Source: Isoptericola peretonis
GTDB lineage: Bacteria > Actinomycetota > Actinomycetes > Actinomycetales > Cellulomonadaceae
Assembly (NCBI GenBank): GCA_023241745.1
Contig: JALQCY010000008.1
Span: 62,001 to 126,000, forward strand
Length of the DNA stretch: 64,000 nt
Direction of reading: 5' to 3'
Shown: positions 31,694 to 41,389 of the stretch, piece after piece
How positions within the stretch are numbered: position 1 is the first letter of the stretch
Layout: each line of letters opens with the position of its first letter
Made by a program: the position numbers and the translations under genes
The notes under the pieces: generated by a model
Told to the model about the DNA's origin: nothing
Seen by the model: only the letters and a program-made list of their open reading frames with translations
Databases searched by the model: none

Positions 31694-33144
31694 GCGGGGT
31701 CGCCCGCGACCGCCGCCGGCTCGGCGGCGAGGCGCGCCAGCGCGGCGTCCACGCGGGCCAGGGTGCGCTCGCGGCCGAGCACCTCGAGCGACTCGAAGAG
31801 CGGCAGCCCGATCGTGCGGCCTGTGACCGCCACGCGCACCGGCGCCTGCGCCTTGCCGAGCTTGAGGCCGTGCCTCTCCCCCACCTCGGCGACGAGGTCC
31901 TTGAGCGGCTCGGCCTCCCACGGCCCGAGGTCCGCGAGCGCGGCGCGCACGTCCGCGAGGAGCTCGGCGGCACCGGGCTTCATGGCCTTGGACCAGGACC
32001 GCTCGTCGTCCACGGGGGTGTCGAGGAAGAGGAAGTCCACGGTGTCGGTGATGTCGGCGAGCAGGGCGACGCGCGACTGCGCGAGGGGCGCGACCTTCGC
32101 GAACGCGGCGGCGTCGTACTGCTCCTCGGCCCACGGCGCCCGCGGGGCGTGCAGCCACGGGTCGACGGCGGCGACGAAGTCCTCGACGGACATCGCGCGG
32201 ATGTACTCGCCGTTGAACGCCGTGAGCTTCTTGACGTCGAAGAACGCCGACGCGCTGTTGACGTCCTCGATGCGGAAGCGCCGCACCAGCTCGTCGAACG
32301 GCAGGATCTCCTCGTCGTTGCCGGGCGCCCAGCCGAGCAGCATGAGGTAGTTGACCATCGCGTCCGGCAGGTAGCCCTCGGCGAGGTAGTCCTCGAGCGC
32401 CACCTTGTCGCGGCGCTTGGAGAGCTTCTGGCGCTTCTCGTTGACGATGACCGGCAGGTGCGCCCACGTCGGGGGCTGCGCGCCGAGCGCCTCCCACAGC
32501 AGCTGCTGCTTGGGCGTGTTCGGCAGGTGCTCCTCGCCGCGGATGACGTGCGTGATGCCCTCGTCCAGGTCGTCCACGACGTTCGCGAGCAGGAAGACGG
32601 GCGAGCCGTCGCCGCGCGCGACGACGAAGTCCTCCATCGCGGAGTTCGGGAACGTCGGGTTGCCGCGGACGAGGTCGACGACCTGCGTCTCGCCCTCGTC
32701 GGGGGTGCGGAAGCGCAGGGCACGCCCGGCCTCGTAGCGCAGGCCGCGGTCGCGGCAGTGGCCGTCGTAGCCGGACTGCGCGTTGCCGGTGCGGGCGGCC
32801 ACGTCGTCGCGGGTGCAGTCGCAGTAGTAGGCGCGGCCGGCCTCGTACAGCCGGGCCGACGCGTCGCGGTGCTTCTCCACGTTCTGGGACTGGAAGTACG
32901 GGCCCTCGAACGTCGGGTCCTCGGCGTGCATGCCGAGCGCGGCGAGGGCGTTCAGGATGCCGTCGACCCACTCCGGCTTGTTGCGCGCCGCGTCGGTGTC
33001 CTCGACCCGCAGCACGAAGGTGCCGCCCTGCTGCTTGGCCACGGCCCAGTTGAAGAGCGCCGAACGGGCGCCGCCCACGTGGAACATGCCCGTCGGGGAC
33101 GGGGCGAAGCGGACACGGACGTCGGAGCCGACAGCAGGATTCAC
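31690..33144 (-). CDS. gltX: Glutamyl-tRNA synthetase
   Basis: Class I synthetase charging tRNA-Glu. HIGH-type motif in APSPTGMFHVGGARSALFNW, a zinc-site region with CDC (YYCDCTRDDVAARTG), the substrate motif VIRGEEHLPNTPKQ, and KMSKS-type KLSKR in NEKRQKLSKRRDK. 484 aa is normal. GTG 33144 begins VNPAVGSDVRVRFAPSPTG; TAGGCT lies 7 nt upstream on the same strand. Confidence 0.96.
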   Translation of the reverse strand: MNPAVGSDVRVRFAPSPTGMFHVGGARSALFNWAVAKQQGGTFVLRVEDTDAARNKPEWVDGILNALAALGMHAEDPTFEGPYFQSQNVEKHRDASARLYEAGRAYYCDCTRDDVAARTGNAQSGYDGHCRDRGLRYEAGRALRFRTPDEGETQVVDLVRGNPTFPNSAMEDFVVARGDGSPVFLLANVVDDLDEGITHVIRGEEHLPNTPKQQLLWEALGAQPPTWAHLPVIVNEKRQKLSKRRDKVALEDYLAEGYLPDAMVNYLMLLGWAPGNDEEILPFDELVRRFRIEDVNSASAFFDVKKLTAFNGEYIRAMSVEDFVAAVDPWLHAPRAPWAEEQYDAAAFAKVAPLAQSRVALLADITDTVDFLFLDTPVDDERSWSKAMKPGAAELLADVRAALADLGPWEAEPLKDLVAEVGERHGLKLGKAQAPVRVAVTGRTIGLPLFESLEVLGRERTLARVDAALARLAAEPAAVAGDPA

Positions 33145-33237
33145 GGGGCACAGCCTAGTTGGCCGGGGACCCCGGGCCGGCATCCGGCCCCGGGACGCGG
33201 TGTCCGATTCCCGCCGGACGGCCGGCGGGGCCCGGCC

Positions 33238-33249
33238 TAGCGTCGTGCC
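33238..33249 (+). promoter_or_regulatory. Leaderless-type -10 of the flavin reductase-like gene
   Basis: TAGCGT-CGTGCC directly before GTG 33250. Confidence 0.45.
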
Positions 33250-33933
33250 GTGACCACCACCGAGCACCTCGACCAGCACGTCGCGGTGGATCCCGCGATC
33301 CTCTACTTCGGCACCCCCGTCCTCCTGCTGAGCTCGGCCAACGAGGACGGGACGACGAACCTCATGCCCATGTCGTCGGTGTTCTGGCTGGGCCGCAGCG
33401 CCGTGCTGGGCATCGGCGCCCGCAGCCAGACGGCGCTCAACCTGAAGCGGTGCCCTGAGCTGGTGATGAACCTCGCCTCGCCGGCCAACGTGGCGCACGT
33501 CGACCGTCTGGCCCTCACGACGGGGCGGCCGGACGTCTCGCCGTGGAAGGCCCGCGCGGGCTACGTGCACGCGCCGGACAAGTTCGCCGTCGCGGGCCTG
33601 ACCCCGCTCGAGTCGGCGACCGTGCGCCCGCACCGCGTGGCCGAGTGCCTCGTGCACCTCGAGGCGGTGGTCCGCGAGACCCGCCCCCTCGGGGCGCGCG
33701 CCGGGGAGGACGACGCGGCCGCCCGGCAGCTCGCCGTCGAGGCGGAGGTCACGCGCGTCTGGGTGGATCCGGCGATCCGGCTCGCGGGCCACGCCGACCG
33801 GATCGACCCGGACCTGTGGCGCCCGCTCGTCCTCAGCTTCCAGCGGTTCTACGGCCTCGGCCCCCAGGTGCACCCGTCCCGCCTGGCCGGCATCGACGAG
33901 GACCGCTACCGCGAGCCGCGCACGGCCTCCTGA
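33250..33933 (+). CDS. Flavin reductase-like (split-barrel FMN-binding) protein, 227 aa
   Basis: The N-terminal two thirds form an FMN-binding split barrel: ILYFGTPVLLLSSANEDGTT, NLMPMSSVFWLGRSAVLGIG, SQTALNLKRCPELVMNL. Relatives transfer hydride from NAD(P)H to FMN or bind flavin for an oxygenase partner; none is next to it. Leaderless-type start at GTG 33250. Its 3' end overlaps the convergent Nudix gene by 28 bp. Confidence 0.8.
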   Translation: MTTTEHLDQHVAVDPAILYFGTPVLLLSSANEDGTTNLMPMSSVFWLGRSAVLGIGARSQTALNLKRCPELVMNLASPANVAHVDRLALTTGRPDVSPWKARAGYVHAPDKFAVAGLTPLESATVRPHRVAECLVHLEAVVRETRPLGARAGEDDAAARQLAVEAEVTRVWVDPAIRLAGHADRIDPDLWRPLVLSFQRFYGLGPQVHPSRLAGIDEDRYREPRTAS

Positions 33934-34472
33934 CCGGACCGCACGCGCGCCACGGCGAGCGCCACCGGCTCCGCGAGGTCGGGGTTCGGCAGGTCGTCCA
34001 CCGGCCACCAGCGCACGTCGAGCGACTCGTCGCTCACCGCGTGCCGGGCGCCCTCGGGCGCCACGGCCACGAAGCGGACGTCCAGGTGGTGCGCGCCCCC
34101 GCCGGTCCCGCAGAACGGCACGGCGTGCTCGTCCAGGTGCACGGGCACGGGATCGAGCGCGACGTCGAGGCCCGACTCCTCGACGGCCTCGCGCCGGGCG
34201 GCGCCCGCCAGCGTCCGGTCCCCCGGCTCGAGGTGCCCGCCGAGCTGGAACCAGCGGCCCGCCTTGGCATGGAGCGTCAGCAGCACGCGCGACGCGTCCG
34301 CCGCCAGCACGACCGTGGAGGCGGTGAGGTGGTCCGGGCGGCACGTCCGCAGCACGCCGTCCGGGTGCGCGTCGAGGTGCGCGACGAAGCGGTCGCGCAG
34401 CGCCCGCTGCCCGGGGGCGGACGCGTCCATGCCGCTCAGCGCCGACCGGGCGTCGGCCCGCAGGTCCGCCAC
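33906..34472 (-). CDS. Nudix hydrolase, 188 aa
   Basis: Complete Nudix box, GGHLEPGDRTLAGAARREAVEESGL (G-x5-E-x7-REUxEExGU), which binds the metal for cleavage of X-diphosphate bonds. N-terminal 40 residues form a helical lead (FVAHLDAHPDGVLRT) and the end is WWPVDDLP. Substrate not predictable. It is one base downstream of the FAH-family gene on the same strand and so likely co-transcribed. Confidence 0.9.
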   Translation of the reverse strand: MADLRADARSALSGMDASAPGQRALRDRFVAHLDAHPDGVLRTCRPDHLTASTVVLAADASRVLLTLHAKAGRWFQLGGHLEPGDRTLAGAARREAVEESGLDVALDPVPVHLDEHAVPFCGTGGGAHHLDVRFVAVAPEGARHAVSDESLDVRWWPVDDLPNPDLAEPVALAVARVRSGQEAVRGSR

Positions 34473-34473
34473 C

Positions 34474-35256
<783 letters not shown>

Positions 35257-35268
35257 GCGCCCAGGTTA
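35257..35268 (-). promoter_or_regulatory. Leaderless-type -10 of the FAH-family gene
   Basis: Minus strand TAACCT-GGGCGC then GTG 35256. Confidence 0.5.
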
Positions 35269-35303
35269 CGCGGGGCGCGTGCGCCGCACCGTCCACCGCA
35301 CCG

Positions 35304-36215
35304 TCAGGCGCGGGCGAGGACCTCGCCGTGCAGGATGGCGAACCAGCCGTCGGGCGCCTGCGCCCACGCCTGCCAGTCCTGCGCGATCTGCTCGAGCGCG
35401 ACGTCGTCGGCGAGCCCGGCCTCCTTGGCCTGCACCGCGAAGTTGGACGCGACGCAGCGCTCCGCCCAGAGCTCGCCCCACCACTGGCGGTCGGTCGGGG
35501 TGGCGTAGCACCACGACGACGCCGACGGGACGATGCCCTCCAGCCCCGCCTCCTGCACCCAGGACATGAGGCGCCGGCCGGCGTCCGGCTCGAAGCCGAA
35601 GGCGTGCGTGACCTCGTGGTACAGCTCGTTCCACTCGGTGAGGCCGGCCGTCTCGGGGTACCAGGCCATGCCCGCGTAGTCGGCGTCGCGCACGGCGACC
35701 AGCCCGCCCGGCCGGGCGACGCGCTTCATCTCGCGCAGCGCCGCGACGGGGTCGGACAGGTGCTGCAGCAGCTGGTGCGCGTACACGACGTCGAACGTGT
35801 CGTCCTCGAACGGCAGCTCGTAGGCGTTGGCCTGCTCGAAGCGCACGTTGCCGTAGCCGAGCGCCTCGGCGTGCTCGCGCGCCGCCTCGAGCACCTTGGG
35901 GCTCGCGTCGACGCCCACGGCCTCGCCGCCGGCGAGGATGCGACCCAGGTCGGCGGTCACCGTGCCCGGGCCGCAGCCGACGTCGAGCAGGCTCATGTCG
36001 TCGCGCAGGTGCGGCAGCAGGAAGCCCGCCGAGTTCTGCGCGGTGCGGCTGCGGTGCGAGCGCAGCACCGACTCGTGGTGCCCGTGCGTGTACGACTCCG
36101 ACTCCTTGCTGGGCACGGTGTGGTGCGTGCTCGGGGCCTCGATCGCGTCGTTGAGGTCGGCACCGGCCGGTTCAGGGGTCTCCTCGGGGCCGGGCTCCGT
36201 GCGCAGGTCGCTCAT
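35304..36215 (-). CDS. SAM-dependent methyltransferase, 303 aa
   Basis: UbiE-like methyltransferase: motif I LLDVGCGPGTVTADLG, AVGVDASPKVLEAAREHAEA, motif II-III FEDDTFDVVYAHQLLQHLSD, and MKRVARPGGLVAVRDADYAG. A 50-residue His/Ser-rich N-terminus (THGHHESVLRSHRSRTAQNS) precedes the domain, as in many actinobacterial arsM/UbiE-like proteins. ATG 36215 is chosen with TACGGT 7 nt upstream; a longer frame reaches 36263. Substrate unknown. Confidence 0.88.
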   Translation of the reverse strand: MSDLRTEPGPEETPEPAGADLNDAIEAPSTHHTVPSKESESYTHGHHESVLRSHRSRTAQNSAGFLLPHLRDDMSLLDVGCGPGTVTADLGRILAGGEAVGVDASPKVLEAAREHAEALGYGNVRFEQANAYELPFEDDTFDVVYAHQLLQHLSDPVAALREMKRVARPGGLVAVRDADYAGMAWYPETAGLTEWNELYHEVTHAFGFEPDAGRRLMSWVQEAGLEGIVPSASSWCYATPTDRQWWGELWAERCVASNFAVQAKEAGLADDVALEQIAQDWQAWAQAPDGWFAILHGEVLARA

Positions 36216-36306
36216 GGTCCCTACCGTAGTGACCGCGACGTCCCCGGGCTGGCGTGTTCTCACGCTGCGGGACGACGCGCGCCGCGGACGGTGGCATCAT
36301 CGCGCC

Positions 36307-37467
36307 ATGACCGCGGCCACCGGCGCGCCGACCTCCCTGCTCGGCGCGGGTCTGCGCCGCCTCGGCGGCGGGCCCGACAGGATTCCCGGCGTCGACGTCG
36401 CCCGCGGGGTCGCGGTGCTCGGCATGTTCACCGCGCACGTCGGCGTCACCACCCCGGACGCCGGACCCGCCTGGTGGCTGCTCGACCTGTCGCACGGCCG
36501 CTCCTCGATCCTCTTCGCGCTCGTGGCGGGCGTCTCCGTCGCGATCGTCACGGGCGGCAGCCTCCCCCTCGACGGCGACCCGCTGCGCCGCGCGCGCACG
36601 CGGCTGCTGGTGCGCGCGGTTCTGCTGCTGGCCCTGGTGGCGCTGCTCGACCTGCTCGGCACGCGCGTGCTGCTCATCCTCGGCTTCTACGCCTGCTACT
36701 TCGTGCTGGCGCTGCCGTTCCTGCGATGGCCGCCGCGGCGGCTCGCCGCGCTCGCGGTCACGGTCGCGCTGGTGGGACCGGTGCTGGCCTACTGGGGTCC
36801 GGAGGTCCTCGCCCGGGCGGGGCTGCGCCTGCCCCGCGACGGGTCCGGCGCCGTCACGAACTTCGTCCTCACGGGGGCGTACCCGGCGATCGTCTGGATG
36901 GCCTACGTGCTGGCGGGCATGGCGATCGGCCGGTGCGACCTGCGGTCCGAGCGGCTGCGCACCGGGCTGCTCGTCGGCGGGCTGGCGGCGTGGGCGGTGC
37001 TCTCGGTGGCCTCGGGCGCGCTCACGGACGTCGCCGGCGGCCAGGACGCGGTGGTGGCGCAGCGCGACGCGACGACGTCAACGGGCGGCGCGACCTTCGC
37101 GTGGGACGACCCGTGGCCCGACCCCGCGGGGCTGCTCCTCGCCGGCCCGCACGACGACACGACGTTCGAGGCGTTCGCGTCGGGCGGGTTCGCCGTGGCC
37201 GTCGTGGGGCTGTGCCTGCACGTGGGACGCCTCGGGCGGTGGGTGCTCGCGCCCCTGGCCGCGGTCGGCTCGATGGCGCTGACCGTGTACTCGCTCCAGA
37301 TCGTGGCGATCTGGCACTGGGACCTGCTCGGTTCGACGACGAACGGTCCCCTCGTCGTCCTGGTGCTGGTCACCCTCGCCGCCGCGACGGTGTGGCGGTT
37401 CCTCCTGGGACGGGGGCCCGTCGAGCGTCTCGTCAGTGCCGTGGCCGATCGCGCCGCGCGAGGGTGA
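36307..37467 (+). CDS. DUF418/HGSNAT-like acyltransferase membrane protein, 386 aa
   Basis: About ten membrane helices with the family start RIPGVDVARGVAVLGMFTAH, then LFALVAGVSVAIVTGG, and a C-terminal GSMALTVYSLQIV, as in DUF418/DUF1624 proteins related to heparan-alpha-glucosaminide N-acetyltransferase. The His in MFTAHVG corresponds in position to the acyl-carrying His of that group. It probably acetylates an extracytoplasmic glycan or small molecule. The 3' end overlaps the convergent saccharopine-dehydrogenase-like gene by 35 bp. Confidence 0.82.
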   Translation: MTAATGAPTSLLGAGLRRLGGGPDRIPGVDVARGVAVLGMFTAHVGVTTPDAGPAWWLLDLSHGRSSILFALVAGVSVAIVTGGSLPLDGDPLRRARTRLLVRAVLLLALVALLDLLGTRVLLILGFYACYFVLALPFLRWPPRRLAALAVTVALVGPVLAYWGPEVLARAGLRLPRDGSGAVTNFVLTGAYPAIVWMAYVLAGMAIGRCDLRSERLRTGLLVGGLAAWAVLSVASGALTDVAGGQDAVVAQRDATTSTGGATFAWDDPWPDPAGLLLAGPHDDTTFEAFASGGFAVAVVGLCLHVGRLGRWVLAPLAAVGSMALTVYSLQIVAIWHWDLLGSTTNGPLVVLVLVTLAAATVWRFLLGRGPVERLVSAVADRAARG

Positions 37468-38470
37468 TCCCGGCGGGGTGGGCCTCCAGCGCGGCGAGGA
37501 CGTCCGCGGCGTCGAAGGCCTGACCGGGAGCGACCGCCCCGGGCCGGTGGAACCGTCCGTCCAGCAGCCGGGCGACGCCCTCCGCGACGATCGGCGCGGA
37601 GACCGCGTAGATGTCGTGCCCCGCGGCGCTGAGTCGCCGGGTCCCCGTGCCGTCCCGGACGGCGACGTCCACGACGAACCGCTGTGCCGAGCGGCCGTCG
37701 GCGTCCGCGGCGGACGGCGGGGGCGTCGACGCGTCGCGGAGCTCCTCGAGCGAGGCCGAGCTGAGGTACGAGGTGAGCTCGCCCATCTCGAGGTGGCGGG
37801 TGAGGGTGACGACCTCCGAGAACGGCAGCTGGACGACCTCCTGCTCGTGCAGCGGCGCGGGGAACGGCCAGGTGCCGGTCGGGGCGGGGCTGGGCAGCGG
37901 CACGAGGCGCCCGCCGCGGACGACCATGCGGGTCGCGGTGTTCCGCTCCCCGGTGACGCGCGTCCCTTCGGTGGGCCACCAGTGGTCCAGGCCGACGGCG
38001 ACCTCGACGGCGTCGGCCTCGGTGTCGCCGTCCAGCGCCGCGGTGACGAGCAGGTCGGCCAGGCCGCCGTAGAAGGCCATGGCGGGCACGACGGCGACCC
38101 CGGCGGAGCGGGCGGCGTCGTCGAGCTCGGCGTAGAGCAGCCGCACCGACGGCTGCTCGGCGCTGACGTCGAGGTAGTGCGCGCCGGCCGCCACCGCGGC
38201 GCTCGCCAGCGGCAGCGCGGTGTCGAGGAACGGACCGGCGCAGTTCACCGCCGCGCCGACGCCGTCGAGGGCGCCGCCCAGCGCCTCGGGGTCGTCCACG
38301 GCGACGACCCGCCGCTCGAGGGCGGGGTGCCGCGCCGAGACGGCGGCGAGCCGCGCGTCGCTGCGCCCGGCGAGCACGACCGTCAGCCCGCGCCGGACGA
38401 GCTCGTCGACGACGAAGCCGCCCGTGTGCCCGGCGGCCCCGTAGACCATCACTGCCTGAGGTGTCTGCAT
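37433..38470 (-). CDS. Saccharopine dehydrogenase-like oxidoreductase, 345 aa
   Basis: N-terminal Rossmann domain (VMVYGAAGHTGGFVVDELVR, VVLAGRSDARL, AVNCAGPFLDTALPLASAAV, AGAHYLDVSAEQ) of the saccharopine-dehydrogenase/trans-acting enoyl reductase type, with a diverged C-terminal half. True lysine-pathway enzymes are longer. Divergent from a GlxA/AraC regulator whose start lies 71 nt away and which likely controls it. Confidence 0.82.
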   Translation of the reverse strand: MQTPQAVMVYGAAGHTGGFVVDELVRRGLTVVLAGRSDARLAAVSARHPALERRVVAVDDPEALGGALDGVGAAVNCAGPFLDTALPLASAAVAAGAHYLDVSAEQPSVRLLYAELDDAARSAGVAVVPAMAFYGGLADLLVTAALDGDTEADAVEVAVGLDHWWPTEGTRVTGERNTATRMVVRGGRLVPLPSPAPTGTWPFPAPLHEQEVVQLPFSEVVTLTRHLEMGELTSYLSSASLEELRDASTPPPSAADADGRSAQRFVVDVAVRDGTGTRRLSAAGHDIYAVSAPIVAEGVARLLDGRFHRPGAVAPGQAFDAADVLAALEAHPAGITLARRDRPRH

Positions 38471-38540
38471 GTGTCGATCCTGGTCACCGGGCCGTCGCGC
38501 GACGAGCGTCCCGAACGACATGGTGCGTACAGTTTCGGAC

Positions 38541-39485
38541 ATGCCGCGCCTCGCCCTGGCCATGCACGACACCGCGATGCTGTACGAGACGGCGATCGCC
38601 GCGGAGATCTTCGGCGTCGACCGCGCCGAGCTCTCGCCCGGCGGCACGTGGTACGACTTCGTGGTCTGCACGCCGGACGGCGGGCCCCACCCCTGGCTGC
38701 CGGGCGCGCGGACCGCCCCGTACGCCGAGCTGTCCCGGGTCGACCGCGTCGTCGTGACGTCGACCGACGACCCCGACGCCGAGCCGGACCCGCTCCTGCT
38801 CGACGCGCTCCGTACCGCGCACCGGGGCGGGGCCACGATCGCCGCCCTGTGCACCGGCGCCTTCGTCCTCGCGGCGGCCGGTCTGCTCGACGGCCGGGCC
38901 GCGGCGACGCACTGGATGCACGCCGACGACCTCGCCCGCCGCTACCCCGAGGTCCGGGTGCGCGCCGACGTCCTGTACGTCGACGACGGCGACGTCCTCA
39001 CCTCGGCCGGCAAGACCGCCGCGCTCGACCTGGCCCTCCACCTCGTGCGCCGCGACCTGGGCGCGACGGCCGCCAACGGCATCGCGCGCCGGCTGGTCGT
39101 CCCGTCCCACCGGGGAGGCGGCCAGGCGCAGTTCGTCGCGACGCCGGACGACCCGCGCACCGGTTCCGGCCTCGCCCCGACGCTGGAGTGGGCCCGCGCC
39201 CGTCTCGACCGGCCGCTGACCGTGCGCGATCTCGCCGCGCACGCCGGGCTCAGCACCCGGCAGCTCGCCCGCCGCATGCAGGCCGAGCTCGGGTCCGGGC
39301 CGCTCGAGTGGCTCCACCGGCAGCGGGTCGCGCGGGCGCAGGAGCTCCTCGAGCGCACCGACGCGTCGATCGAGCGCGTCGCGGCCAGCTCGGGGCTGGG
39401 CACAGCGGCCACCCTCAGGCGACACTTCCACCGCAGCGTCGGCGTCGCGCCCGCGGCCTATCGCGCCGCGTTCCACGTCCGCTGA
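38541..39485 (+). CDS. GlxA-family AraC-type regulator, 314 aa
   Basis: N-terminal DJ-1/PfpI-like domain with the nucleophile-elbow Cys in IAALCTGAFVLAAAGLLDGR, then a C-terminal AraC double helix-turn-helix (LTVRDLAAHAGLSTRQLARR, IERVAASSGLGTAATLRRHF, FHRSVGVAPAAYRAAF). Expected to activate the divergent oxidoreductase gene. ATG 38541 begins the domain; ATG 38520 and the frame to 38469 are alternatives. TACAGT lies 7 nt before ATG 38541. Confidence 0.88.
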   Translation: MPRLALAMHDTAMLYETAIAAEIFGVDRAELSPGGTWYDFVVCTPDGGPHPWLPGARTAPYAELSRVDRVVVTSTDDPDAEPDPLLLDALRTAHRGGATIAALCTGAFVLAAAGLLDGRAAATHWMHADDLARRYPEVRVRADVLYVDDGDVLTSAGKTAALDLALHLVRRDLGATAANGIARRLVVPSHRGGGQAQFVATPDDPRTGSGLAPTLEWARARLDRPLTVRDLAAHAGLSTRQLARRMQAELGSGPLEWLHRQRVARAQELLERTDASIERVAASSGLGTAATLRRHFHRSVGVAPAAYRAAFHVR

Positions 39486-39543
39486 GCCCGCCGGGAGCAG
39501 CCCGACGTGCCAGGATGCCCGGGGCCGACGAGAGGAGCCGACC

Positions 39544-40428
39544 GTGACCGACCCGATGTCGCTGCTGAGGCGACGCCTCGACGACTCCGGCATCGCCGAC
39601 GTCGTGTCCGTGGAGCCCGCGACCGGAGGGCTCGCCGCGACCGCGGGCCTGGCGCGGCGCGCCGACGGCACCGCGGTGTTCGTCAAGGGGTTCGACGAGG
39701 CGCCGTCCGACGACGCCTTCGCCGCCGAGGCGGAGGGCCTGACCGCCCTGCGGACGCTCGGCGGCGTCACCACGCCGGAGGTGATCCTCGCCGACCCGGG
39801 CCTGCTCGTCCTCGAGGCCCTGCGCCCCCGGCCGCGCGACGAGGCCTTCTGGGAGCGGCTCGCGCACGCGCTCGCCCGGCTGCACACCACGACGACGCAC
39901 CACCGGTTCGGCTGGCACCGCGACAACTGGCTCGGCCGCCGCCGGCAGGTCAACACGTGGGAGGACGACGGGTTCGCGTTCTTCGCCCGGCACCGCCTGC
40001 TGCGCTGGCTGGGCGAGCCCCGCGTCGACGCCGCCCTCGACGCCGCCGACCGGGCGGCGCTGGAGCGGCTCTGCTCGCTGCTGCCGGAGCTCCTGCCCGC
40101 CGGGCCCGCGTGCCTGACGCACGGCGACCTGTGGGCGCAGAACGTGCTGGCGAGCGCCGACGGGCGGCCCGCCCTGATCGACCCCGCCGTCTCGTACACG
40201 TGGGCCGAGGTCGACCTGGCCCACCTCTGGACGACCGCGCCACCGCCCGAGGCCTGCGGGTTCTTCGACCTGTACGCCGAGCTCACCGGCCTCGACGCGG
40301 CGTGGCGGGAGCGCATGCCGATCCTGCAGCTGCGCCAGCACCTGGCCGTCGTCGCGCAGTTCGACGACGACTGGGGCGCCGCCGACCTGATCCGGTCCAC
40401 GCTCGCCCCGTTCCGCCGTCGGCGCTGA
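39544..40428 (+). CDS. Fructosamine/ketosamine kinase family protein, 294 aa
   Basis: Protein-kinase-like fold of the fructosamine-3-kinase family: VFVKGFDE (ATP Lys), EAEGLTALR, HHRFGWHRDNWLG (the family FGxxxDNxIG block), catalytic loop LTHGDLWAQNVL and metal Asp in LIDPAVSYTWAEVDLA. It phosphorylates glycated amines for repair in characterised relatives. GAGGAG precedes GTG 39544. It follows the GlxA gene by 58 nt on the same strand. Confidence 0.88.
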   Translation: MTDPMSLLRRRLDDSGIADVVSVEPATGGLAATAGLARRADGTAVFVKGFDEAPSDDAFAAEAEGLTALRTLGGVTTPEVILADPGLLVLEALRPRPRDEAFWERLAHALARLHTTTTHHRFGWHRDNWLGRRRQVNTWEDDGFAFFARHRLLRWLGEPRVDAALDAADRAALERLCSLLPELLPAGPACLTHGDLWAQNVLASADGRPALIDPAVSYTWAEVDLAHLWTTAPPPEACGFFDLYAELTGLDAAWRERMPILQLRQHLAVVAQFDDDWGAADLIRSTLAPFRRRR

Positions 40429-40460
40429 CAGGGCCCCGTCGCGCGGCCCCGTCCCGGACG

Positions 40461-41324
40461 TCAGAGCGTGACGGTGCCCGCGACGGTCGTGACCGTCGCG
40501 CCGCCGACCCACACCGCGCCGTCGGCGCCCAGGCTGACGTGCACCCGGCCGCGGCGGCCGAGGGCCGTGCCCTGCGAGGCGACGTAGCTCGCGGGCAGCA
40601 CGCGGCCCGCGAGCCACTGCCCGAGCCCGGCGTTGAGGCTGCCGGTGACCGGGTCCTCCGGCACCCCGAGGCCGGGGACGAACGCCCGCACCTCCACCGC
40701 GGCGTCCGACTCCCCCGGCGCGTAGGGACCGACGACGCCGATCTTGAGGCCGCCGAACGCGGCGAGGTCGGGCTCGAGGGCGAGCACGGCGGCCGCGTCG
40801 CCCAGCCGCGCCGCGACCCACCCGGGGCCGTTGTCCACCCAGGCGGCGTCGACGATGTCGGCCACGCTGACGCGCAGGCCCTTCGCGATCGCCGCCAGGT
40901 CCTCGGGTCCGACTGCTCCCGACCGCCGCAGGGGCGGGGCCGCGAACGCGAGCCGGCCGGCGCCGTCGCCCGCGTCCCGGCGGACCGTCACCAGGCCGAC
41001 CCCGCACTCCTGCACGACGTCGCCCTCGCCCACCGCGCTCTGCGGCACCCCGCCGGCCTCGAGCCAGGCGTGCGCCGTGCCGAGCGTGGGGTGGCCGGCG
41101 AACGGCAGCTCGCCCCCGGGCGTCCAGATCCGCACGCGGTAGTCGGCGGCCGGGTCGGTCGGGGCGAGCAGGAACGTCGTCTCCGACAGGTTGGTCCAGC
41201 GCGCGAACGCGGCCATCTGCTCGTCGGCGAGGTCGTCGGCATCGTGCACCACCGCCACGGGGTTGCCCGTGAGCGGGCCCGAGGCGAAGACGTCGACCTG
41301 GCGGAACGGATGCGTGTGCGACAC
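40461..41324 (-). CDS. PhzF-family isomerase-like protein, 287 aa
   Basis: PhzF/diaminopimelate-epimerase fold in two halves: FRQVDVFASGPLTGNPVAVV at the start, ARWTNLSETTFLLAP with the conserved Glu, PFAGHPTLGTAH, and PVTGSLNAGLGQWL in the second half. No phenazine genes are present, so this is a general family member with unknown substrate. TACGGT lies 7 nt upstream of GTG 41324. Confidence 0.9.
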   Translation of the reverse strand: MSHTHPFRQVDVFASGPLTGNPVAVVHDADDLADEQMAAFARWTNLSETTFLLAPTDPAADYRVRIWTPGGELPFAGHPTLGTAHAWLEAGGVPQSAVGEGDVVQECGVGLVTVRRDAGDGAGRLAFAAPPLRRSGAVGPEDLAAIAKGLRVSVADIVDAAWVDNGPGWVAARLGDAAAVLALEPDLAAFGGLKIGVVGPYAPGESDAAVEVRAFVPGLGVPEDPVTGSLNAGLGQWLAGRVLPASYVASQGTALGRRGRVHVSLGADGAVWVGGATVTTVAGTVTL

Positions 41325-41377
41325 GTCTCACACCGTATCGCCGCCGGGGGTGCGCCGGGGGTGCACGGCCGCGCTCG

Positions 41378-41389
41378 TACCCTGGTGGG
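41378..41389 (+). promoter_or_regulatory. Leaderless-type -10
   Basis: TACCCT-GGTGGG directly before GTG 41390. Confidence 0.45.

Noticed and set aside
38469..38540. Clear inverted-repeat operator between GlxA and saccharopine-dehydrogenase-like genes
   Set aside because: GTCCCGAACGACATG and TTTCGGACATG are only loosely similar; symmetry is too weak to call.
40461..41324. Phenazine biosynthesis locus
   Set aside because: Only the PhzF-family gene is present; the family is widespread outside phenazine clusters.
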